This document shows, in pieces, positions 1-6,100 of a stretch of 6,637 nt of DNA. The stretch lies in contig JAPSIJ010000127.1 of NCBI GenBank assembly GCA_031178805.1, positions 1 to 6,637 of the forward strand, read 5' to 3'. Every line of letters starts with the position of its first letter. Within the stretch, counting starts at the first letter, position 1. Position numbers and translations under genes: made by a program. The DNA is from Cellulomonas sp. (GTDB lineage: Bacteria > Actinomycetota > Actinomycetes > Actinomycetales > Cellulomonadaceae). The notes under the pieces were generated by a model. It made no database searches. It had not been told where the DNA came from and saw only the letters and a program-made list of their open reading frames with translations.

Positions 1-564
1 CGCGGCCTGGCCGAGCTGATCGCCCAGCGCCGCACCCAGCTGGTGACCGTGCAGTCGTTCCAGGACACCTTCAAGGGCGACCTGCTGGGCGTGCCGAAGA
101 TCGTGTGGATCTTCGCGGTCGTCGCCGTGGCCGGCTGGTTCCTGCTCAACCGCACCACCTTCGGCCGCCGCACCGTCGCGGTCGGCGGCAACCCCGAGGC
201 CGCGCGCCTGGCGGGGATCAACGTCAAGCGGCACACCATGCTGCTGTACGGGCTGGCCGGCCTCACCGCCGGCATCGCCGCGGTGATGATGCTGGCCCGC
301 ACCGGCGCCGGCTCCTCCACCAACGGCATGCTCTACGAGCTGGAGGCGATCGCCGCGGTGGTCGTCGGCGGCACCCTGCTCGCCGGCGGCCGCGGCACCA
401 TCGTCGGCACCGTCCTCGGCGTCCTGATCTTCGCGACGCTGATCAACCTGTTCATCCAGAACAACCTGGACTCCTCGATCCAGCAGGTGGCGCGCGGCGC
501 GATCATCATCGTCGCGGTCCTCCTGCAGCAGCGGTTCACCACCCGCACCCCGCGCTCCACCTAG
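1..564 (+). CDS. Sugar ABC transporter permease, RbsC-like (5' end outside window)
   Basis: This is the C-terminal 187 residues of an inner-membrane permease of the BPD_transp_2 (RbsC/XylH/MglC) type, which forms the channel of a sugar importer with an ATPase and a binding protein. The frame is open from base 1 and ends at TAG 562-564, so the true start lies upstream. The visible part opens with RGLAELIA (residues 2-8 region), typical of the middle of RbsC. A hydrophobic segment follows at about residues 34-52. The cytoplasmic loop reads GGNPEAARLAGI (62-73), the family's EAA-like loop for ATPase contact. Further membrane segments lie at about 80-99, 116-128, 134-155 and 163-177, with the conserved ELEAIAAVVVGGT and LAGGRGTIVGT stretches between them. 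The binding-protein gene downstream on the same strand suggests an operon. Substrate cannot be told from a permease. An internal ATG at 43 is not the start, because family similarity continues upstream of it. Confidence 0.93.
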   Translation, partial: RGLAELIAQRRTQLVTVQSFQDTFKGDLLGVPKIVWIFAVVAVAGWFLLNRTTFGRRTVAVGGNPEAARLAGINVKRHTMLLYGLAGLTAGIAAVMMLARTGAGSSTNGMLYELEAIAAVVVGGTLLAGGRGTIVGTVLGVLIFATLINLFIQNNLDSSIQQVARGAIIIVAVLLQQRFTTRTPRST

Positions 565-614
565 CCGCGGCCCGCGCCGCACCCCGGACCCACCCGATCC
601 ACCCCTCGCCAGGA

Positions 615-630
615 CGCCGCCCCCGCGGCG
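615..630 (+). other. Small GC hairpin in the permease/binding-protein gap
   Basis: The sequence CGCCGC (615-620), a CCCC loop (621-624) and GCGGCG (625-630) form a perfect 6-bp stem with a 4-base loop. No T-run follows, so it is not a classical intrinsic terminator. It could stabilise mRNA or partly attenuate transcription. In DNA this GC-rich, short inverted repeats also arise by chance. Confidence 0.35.
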
Positions 631-670
631 CCCACGGCACCGCACACCCACCGCCCGCTGGACATCGTCG

Positions 671-676
671 AAGGAG
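671..676 (+). promoter_or_regulatory. Ribosome binding site of the binding-protein gene
   Basis: AAGGAG lies five bases before the ATG at 682. It is a near-ideal Shine-Dalgarno sequence and supports this start, which also gives a complete lipoprotein signal peptide. Confidence 0.8.
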
Positions 677-681
677 ATCCC

Positions 682-1737
682 ATGTCCGCACTCCGCCCGC
701 GCCGCCGCCGCACCCTCGCGGCCGCCGCCGTGCTGTCGGTCGCGTTCCTCACCGCGTGCACCTCCAACGCCCCCGCCGAGGAGGACGAGGGGGGCGGTGG
801 CGACACCGCCGCCCAGGCCGTCTCGGACAACGACGAGGCCGGCGAGCAGGTCGTCATCGGCTTCTCCGCCCCCGCGGCCGACCACGGCTGGATGGGCGCC
901 ATCACCTCGGCCGCCGAGGCCGAGGCCGAGAACTACGAGGACGTCGAGCTCCGGGTCGCCGAGGGCACCAACGACGTCAACCTGCAGATCAGCCAGATCG
1001 AGCAGTTCATCAACGACGGCGTGGACGCGATCGTGCTGCTGCCGTTCGACGGCGGCGCGCTCACCGACGTCGCCACCCGGGCGATGGAGGCGGGCATCCC
1101 CGTCATCAACGTCGACCGCGAGTTCTCCAGCCCGTTCGCCTCGCGCGCCACGGTGCTCGGCGACAACTACGGCATGGGCGTCTCGGCCGGCACGTACATC
1201 TGCGAGCAGCTGGGCGACGACCCGGACGCGGTGGTGGCGGAGATCGCCGGCATCGACTCCCTGCCGCTGACCCAGGACCGCAGCCAGGGCTTCGCCGACG
1301 CGCTGGAGGGCTGCGGCCTCGAGGTGAGCAACCGCGTCGCCGCGGACTTCACCGTCCAGGGCGGCGAGCAGGCGGCCGCGAACCTGCTGCAGGCGGCGCC
1401 CGAGATCGACGCCATCTGGAACCACGACGACGACCAGGGCGTCGGCGTCATGGCGGCGATCGAGAACGCCGGCCGCGACGAGTTCTTCCTGGTCGGCGGC
1501 GCCGGGTCGGCGAACGTCATGCGGGAGATCCAGAGCGGCGACTCGGTGGTGCAGGCCACGGTCATCTACCCGGCCACGCAGGCCGCGGACGGGATCAAGC
1601 TGGCCCGGCTGGTCGCGCACGAGAAGTCGCTGAGCGACCTGTCCTCGTCCAGCGTCCCGCGGACCGTGCAGCTGTACGCGCCCGTCGTGACGGCGGACAA
1701 CGTCGACCAGTACATCGACTCGGCCTTCGAGTCCTGA
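682..1737 (+). CDS. Sugar ABC transporter substrate-binding lipoprotein (RbsB-like)
   Basis: This 351-residue type I periplasmic-binding protein (Peripla_BP_4/Peripla_BP_1 family) would capture a sugar outside the membrane and deliver it to the permease encoded just upstream. It has an Arg-rich n-region (RPRRRR, 5-10), a hydrophobic core, and a lipobox LTAC with the lipidated Cys at residue 26. An acidic, Gly-rich linker follows to about residue 54. The first lobe begins VVIGFSAPAADHGW (57-70). NVDREF (143-148) matches the position of the Asp-Arg sugar contacts in RbsB, and NHDDDQG (247-253) the hinge region with a ligand Asp. By-eye counterparts of two other RbsB ribose contacts look like Gln198 and Tyr296, so ribose should not be assumed. 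Cys174 and Cys211 are the only other cysteines and could form a disulfide. The start is supported by AAGGAG and the signal peptide. The family is certain; the ligand is unknown. Confidence 0.93.
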   Translation: MSALRPRRRRTLAAAAVLSVAFLTACTSNAPAEEDEGGGGDTAAQAVSDNDEAGEQVVIGFSAPAADHGWMGAITSAAEAEAENYEDVELRVAEGTNDVNLQISQIEQFINDGVDAIVLLPFDGGALTDVATRAMEAGIPVINVDREFSSPFASRATVLGDNYGMGVSAGTYICEQLGDDPDAVVAEIAGIDSLPLTQDRSQGFADALEGCGLEVSNRVAADFTVQGGEQAAANLLQAAPEIDAIWNHDDDQGVGVMAAIENAGRDEFFLVGGAGSANVMREIQSGDSVVQATVIYPATQAADGIKLARLVAHEKSLSDLSSSSVPRTVQLYAPVVTADNVDQYIDSAFES

Positions 1738-1749
1738 TCCGGGTGGCGA

Positions 1750-1780
1750 CGGGGCCGGCCGTGCAGCCGGGCCGGCCCCG
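1750..1780 (+). other. Perfect 11-bp hairpin between binding-protein and oxidoreductase genes
   Basis: CGGGGCCGGCC (1750-1760) pairs without mismatch with GGCCGGCCCCG (1770-1780) around a 9-base loop. It begins 12 bases after the binding-protein stop and ends 12 bases before the next ribosome binding site. No T-run follows. Such 3' hairpins after binding-protein genes are known to protect the upstream mRNA or partly terminate transcription, giving more binding protein than downstream product. That role is inferred here. Confidence 0.55.
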
Positions 1781-1792
1781 CCGCGCCCACCC

Positions 1793-1799
1793 GAGGAGG
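1793..1799 (+). promoter_or_regulatory. Ribosome binding site fixing the GTG start of the oxidoreductase
   Basis: GAGGAGG lies five bases before the GTG at 1805. The next in-frame ATG (1844) falls inside the nucleotide-binding motif, so the GTG is the start. Confidence 0.8.
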
Positions 1800-1804
1800 G
1801 TCTC

Positions 1805-2986
1805 GTGACCGACGGGACGACAGCCGCGCCGCTCGGCGTCGGCATGGTGGGGTACGCGTTCATGGGTGCGGCGCACTCGCAGGCGTGGCGCACGGCCCCG
1901 CGGTTCTTCGACCTGCCGCTCACCCCGGTGATGCGGGTGCTGGGCGGCCGGGACGCGGCGGCGGTGAAGTCCGCGGCGGAGCGCCTCGGCTGGCAGGACA
2001 CCGCCACGTCGTGGCAGGAGCTCGTCACGCGCGACGACGTGGACCTGGTCGACGTGTGCACGCCGGGCCACACGCACGCCGAGATCGCGATCGCGGCGCT
2101 CGAGGCGGGCAAGCACGTGCTGTGCGAGAAGCCGCTGGCCAACACGATCGCGGAGGCCGAGGCGATGGTCGCCGCGGCCGAGGCGGCCGACGCGCGCGGT
2201 GTGCGCTCGATGGTGGGCTACACCTACCGCCGGGTGCCGGCCGTGCAGCTGGCCCGCCAGCTCGTCGCGGACGGCCGGATCGGCACGGTGCGGCACGTGC
2301 GCGTGCAGTACCTGCAGGACTGGCTCGCCGACCCGGCGACGCCGCTGTCCTGGCGGCTGGACAAGCAGGCCGCCGGCTCCGGCGCCCTGGGCGACATCGG
2401 CTCGCACGCCGTGGACCTCGCGCAGTTCATCACGGGGGAGCGGCTGACCGGCGTCTCGGCGCTGCTGGAGACGTTCGTGCACGAGCGGCCGGTCGCGGCC
2501 GAGTTCTCGGGGCTGCACGGCACCGGCGGCACGGAGCGCGGCCCGGTCACCGTCGACGACGCCGCGGTGTTCCTGGCGCGGCTGTCCGGCGGCGGGCTGG
2601 GCGTGTTCGAGGCCACCCGGTTCGCCGCGGGCCGCAAGAACGCCATCCGCCTGGAGGTCAACGGCGAGCGCGGGTCGCTGTCGTTCGACTTCGAGGACAT
2701 GAACGTCCTGCACTTCTACGACGCGACGGAGGACGCCGCGGTCGCGGGGTTCCGGCGGATCGTGGTCACCGAGCCGCAGCACGCGTACGTGGCGCAGTGG
2801 TGGCCGGCGGGGCACGGGCTCGGCTACGAGCACGCGTTCACGCACCAGGTCGTGGACCTCGTCGGCGCGATCGCGGCGGGCACTGCGCCCACGCCGACGT
2901 TCGCCGACGGGCTCGCGGTGCAGCGGGTGCTGGACGCCGTGGAGCGCAGCGCCGCCGACGACAGCCGGTGGGTGCCGCTGGGCTGA
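1805..2986 (+). CDS. Gfo/Idh/MocA-family NAD(P)-dependent oxidoreductase
   Basis: This 393-residue cytoplasmic enzyme would oxidise or reduce a hydroxyl/keto group on a sugar, inositol or glycoside using NAD(P). The N-terminal Rossmann fold shows GMVGYAFMG (13-21), the GxxGxxxxG dinucleotide motif. EKP (108-110) carries the conserved Lys109. GDIGSHAVD (196-204) carries the Asp197/His201 pair found at the active site of many members. The C-terminal half is the mixed alpha/beta substrate domain, ending near a GHGLGYEHAF stretch (about 338-347) that I recall from actinobacterial sugar-linked members. Length is normal (family 330-400). It lies 67 bases after the binding-protein gene on the same strand, across a strong hairpin, so co-transcription at a lower level is plausible. 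Possible roles include inositol dehydrogenase-like chemistry and ThuB-like 3-keto-glycoside formation; the sequence does not choose between them. Confidence 0.92.
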   Translation: MTDGTTAAPLGVGMVGYAFMGAAHSQAWRTAPRFFDLPLTPVMRVLGGRDAAAVKSAAERLGWQDTATSWQELVTRDDVDLVDVCTPGHTHAEIAIAALEAGKHVLCEKPLANTIAEAEAMVAAAEAADARGVRSMVGYTYRRVPAVQLARQLVADGRIGTVRHVRVQYLQDWLADPATPLSWRLDKQAAGSGALGDIGSHAVDLAQFITGERLTGVSALLETFVHERPVAAEFSGLHGTGGTERGPVTVDDAAVFLARLSGGGLGVFEATRFAAGRKNAIRLEVNGERGSLSFDFEDMNVLHFYDATEDAAVAGFRRIVVTEPQHAYVAQWWPAGHGLGYEHAFTHQVVDLVGAIAAGTAPTPTFADGLAVQRVLDAVERSAADDSRWVPLG

Positions 2987-3119
2987 GCCCGCCGCAGCAG
3001 ATCTTGTCCGAGGCGCCACCACGCAGGGGGAGGAGGTGGGGACTGCGCCACCGGCCGGCAACGACGCCGGTCGCATGAGGAGGCCGGGCCCCGGACCGTG
3101 GGGACGCTGCGGAACCCGA

Positions 3120-3142
3120 CCTCTGTGACGACACTCCAGAGG
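3120..3142 (+). promoter_or_regulatory. Inverted repeat overlapping the dehydrogenase ribosome binding site
   Basis: CCTCTG (3120-3125) is perfectly complementary to CAGAGG (3137-3142) across an 11-base loop. The right arm contains most of the Shine-Dalgarno sequence GAGGAG (3139-3144). If the stem forms, it would hide the ribosome binding site. It is only six pairs, so the effect may be slight. Confidence 0.35.
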
Positions 3143-3144
3143 AG
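3139..3144 (+). promoter_or_regulatory. Ribosome binding site of the secreted dehydrogenase gene
   Basis: GAGGAG lies 11 bases before the ATG at 3156, slightly far but usable. The start is supported by the signal peptide that begins directly after it. Confidence 0.65.
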
Positions 3145-3155
3145 CTGCATCACTC

Positions 3156-6100
3156 ATGAATCGTACGCAGCCGCGTCAGCATCGCGGCAGACGAACGGTG
3201 GCCGTCACCCTCGCGGGTGCGCTCGCCGTCACGGGGATGGCGCTCGGCGCCGGCCCCGCCCTGGCCCACGACGGCGTGGACCACGGGGCCGAGCCCGGCG
3301 CGGACGCCGCGCTCGACTGGGACAACTACGAGAAGACCACGCTGACCAAGGACGTCGGCGAGCCGCTGGACCTCGCCGTGCTGCCCGACAGCCGGGTGCT
3401 GCACACCGCGCGCAACGGCGACGTGCGCCTCACCGACCCGAGCACCGGCGTGACGAAGATCGTCACCAGGATCCCGGTGTACGCGAACTCGGAGGACGGC
3501 CTGCAGTCGATCGGGCTCGACCCCGACTTCGAGGAGAACAACTGGGTGTACCTGGTGTACGCCCCGCCGGGGAACACCCCGCCCGGGTCGGCGCCCAACA
3601 CGCTGCCCGCCGGGCAGGACGAGTCCTACTGGGACCAGTGGGTCGGCGTGAACCGGCTCTCCCGGTTCCAGTGGACGGGCGAGGGCCTGGACCTGGCCTC
3701 CGAGCAGAAGATCCTCGACGTCGAGGTCCAGCGCGGGCAGTGCTGCCACGTGGGCGCGGACTTCGACTGGGACGCCGAGGGCAACCTGTACCTCGGCACG
3801 GGCGACAACACGCCCGCCGGCACGCCGGGCGCCAACGGCTTCGCGCCGAACAACGACGCCCCGGGCATGAACCCCGGCTTCGACTCCCGCCGCGGCGCGG
3901 GCAACACCAACGACCTGCGCGGCAAGATCCTGCGGATCCACGTCGAGGAGGACGGGTCGTACACGATCCCCGAGGGCAACCTGTTCCCCGAGGGCACGGA
4001 GAAGACCCGCCCGGAGATCTTCGTGATGGGCGTGCGCAACCCGTTCAAGCTGGACGTGGACCCGGAGACCAACTCCCTGTCCTGGGGCGACTACGGCCCC
4101 GACGCGACCAGGGCGGCGGCCGAGTCCGCCGGCCGCGGGCCGATGGGCCTGGTCGAGTGGAACGTCGTCAGCCTGGACGACCCGCACAACTCGGGCTGGC
4201 CGTACGTCACGGGTGACAACTCCGCGTACAACGACTGGGACTTCGCCACGAACACCCCCGGGGCGTTCTTCGACCCGGAGAACCTGAAGAACGAGTCGCG
4301 GTGGAACACCGGCCTGGTGGACCTGCCGCCGGCGCGGCCCGCCACGCTGTACTACGGCGACTCCCCGGGCGACCAGCCGTGGGACGAGCTGGTGAGCTTC
4401 GGGGCCGGCAACGGCCAGGGCCCGATGGGCGGCCCGGTCTACCACTACCCCGAGGACGCCGGCCCGGACGCGTTCCCCGAGTACTGGGACGGCAAGGCGT
4501 TCTTCGGCGAGTTCTCCCAGGACTACATCGCGGCGTTCACCGTCGACTGGGACACCTTCGAGGTGACCCACATCGAGGACGTCACCCCGAACGCGGCGAT
4601 GACGGCCGAGGGCTGGCCGCCGATCGACAACCCGATGGACATCGAGTTCGGCCCGGACGGGTCGATGTACGTCCTCGACTACGGCGACGGGTTCTTCCGC
4701 GCCAACCCCGACGCGGGCCTGCACCGGATCACCTACGCCGAGGGCAACAAGGCGCCGCGCGCGGCGTTCACCGCGACGCCGACGTCGTCGTCCTCCGCGC
4801 CGCTGACCGTCGCGTTCGACGCGTCGGGCTCCTCGGACCCCGAGGGCAGCACGCTGACCTACGAGTGGGACTTCGACGGCGACGGCACGTTCGACGCCAC
4901 CGGCGCCACGGCGAGCTACACCTACACGAGCATCGCGGCCTACACGGCGCGGCTGCGCGTGACCGACCCGGAGGGCAAGTTCACGCTCACCTCCCGGGCG
5001 ATCTCGGTCGGCAACCAGGCGCCCGAGGTCACGGTCGCCTTCCCCGAGAACGGCGGCTTCTTCACCTGGGGCGACGCGGTGCCGTTCCAGATCACCACGC
5101 AGGACGCCGAGGACGGCACGGCCACGGACTGCTCGCGCGTGTCCTGGACGTACGGCCTGGGCCACGACGAGCACGCCCACCCCGAGGTCTCGGGCACCGG
5201 CTGCAAGGGCGCGTGGAAGACCGACCCGAACTCGCCGGAGCACGGCCCGGGCGCGCTGCTGTACGGCGCGGTCGTGGTCACCTACCGCGACGCGGGCGCC
5301 AACGGCCTGCCCGCGGCGACCGGCGAGGCCACCGTCCGGCTGAACCCGAAGGAGCAGCAGGCGGAGCACGCCACCCGCACCGGCGTCACCGTGTACGCCG
5401 ACGAGTCGGCCCTCGCCGGGAACGCCGTGCGCGGTCTCGGCACCGGCGACAGCCTGCGGCTCGGGCCGGTGAGCTTCTCCGGCATCGACGGGGCCGTCGT
5501 GCGGGCCTCCGGCGGCGGCGAGGTCCAGCTGCGCTGGGGCGCCGCCGACGCGGCGCCGTTCGCGACGGCGACCATCCCGGCGGGAGCCGGCTGGAAGGAC
5601 GTCGCGATCGAGTTCGACGCCCCCGAGGGCACCGGCGACCTGTTCGTCACCTCCGGGGACGATCTGGCCGTCGACGCGATCACGATGACGGGCGCCGGCG
5701 TCGCCGACGTCACCGCCCCGACCGTGGCGCACACCCTGGCCCCGGCGGCGCCCACCGGCGCCGGCGGCGTCTACACCGAGCCGGTGCGGTTCGCCGTGCA
5801 GGCCGTGGACGACGGGGCGCTCGCCAGCGTGCAGTACTCGCGCGACGGCGGCACCACCTGGGTCAACCTGGCCGCGAACCAGCAGTACGGGGTGACGTTC
5901 TCCGAGAGCGGCACCTACGACCTGCGGTACCGGGCCACCGACACCGCCGGGCTGGTCTCCGAGACCGGCCAGGTGGCGTTCACGATCGACCTCGACGCCC
6001 CGGAGGAGCCGACCGTCGGCACCACCACCACGGCGTCGGTCGCCGCGGCGCGGGTGCCCTACGGCGCCCCCGGCGCGGTCACGGTCGCCGTGGTCGCCGC

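Larger units (their letters stand above)
565..681 (+). promoter_or_regulatory. C-rich spacer between permease and binding-protein genes
   Basis: This 117-base gap separates the permease stop from the binding-protein start. Counted by eye, bases 571-660 hold about 54 C, 21 G, 12 A and 3 T. The stretch is therefore C-rich and relatively G-poor, as in Rho utilisation sites. It contains a hairpin at 615-630 and ends in a strong ribosome binding site. No convincing -10/-35 promoter was seen. It may tune expression of the binding protein relative to the permease, but that is inference. Confidence 0.3.
2987..3155 (+). promoter_or_regulatory. Leader region before the secreted dehydrogenase gene
   Basis: This 169-base gap is longer than the previous one and could hold a separate promoter, though I see no convincing -10/-35 pair. 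It contains a purine-rich AGGAGGT (3031-3037) with no well-placed start codon after it. An ACCGGC/GCCGGT inverted repeat (3050-3055 with 3066-3071) follows. A possible 17-codon frame (ATG 3075 to TGA 3128) lacks a ribosome binding site. The hairpin at 3120-3142 overlaps the real one. Whether the gene downstream belongs to the transporter operon is open. Confidence 0.3.

Noticed and set aside
105..1808. A long + strand frame crossing the permease and binding-protein genes
   Set aside because: The product is Arg/His/Pro-rich low complexity, out of frame with two clearly recognisable genes; a GC-bias artefact.
3003..3035. TTGTCC at about 3004 as a -35 promoter box
   Set aside because: No plausible -10 hexamer lies 16-19 bases downstream in this G-rich stretch.
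3031..3037. A perfect AGGAGGT ribosome binding site suggesting a small gene in the 2987-3155 gap
   Set aside because: No ATG, GTG or TTG start lies at a usable distance after it; the only ATG is 38 bases away with a 17-codon frame.
3084..3094. CCGGG-C-CCCGG inverted repeat as a terminator
   Set aside because: The loop would be one base, too short for a hairpin, and the gene's likely terminator lies elsewhere.
1595..3157. A 520-codon - strand frame opposite the oxidoreductase gene
   Set aside because: Arg-rich, no domain, and mirrors a well-supported Gfo/Idh/MocA gene.
3187..3203. Twin-arginine (Tat) export signal from the Arg-Arg at residues 12-13
   Set aside because: The residues after the pair do not fit the S/T-R-R-x-F-L-K pattern well; Sec export is equally or more likely.
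3267..3286. Mature dehydrogenase would begin with His after ALA cleavage, as in copper LPMOs
   Set aside because: A histidine brace needs an LPMO fold. The following sequence is a beta-propeller, and His-rich N-termini are common by chance after signal peptides.
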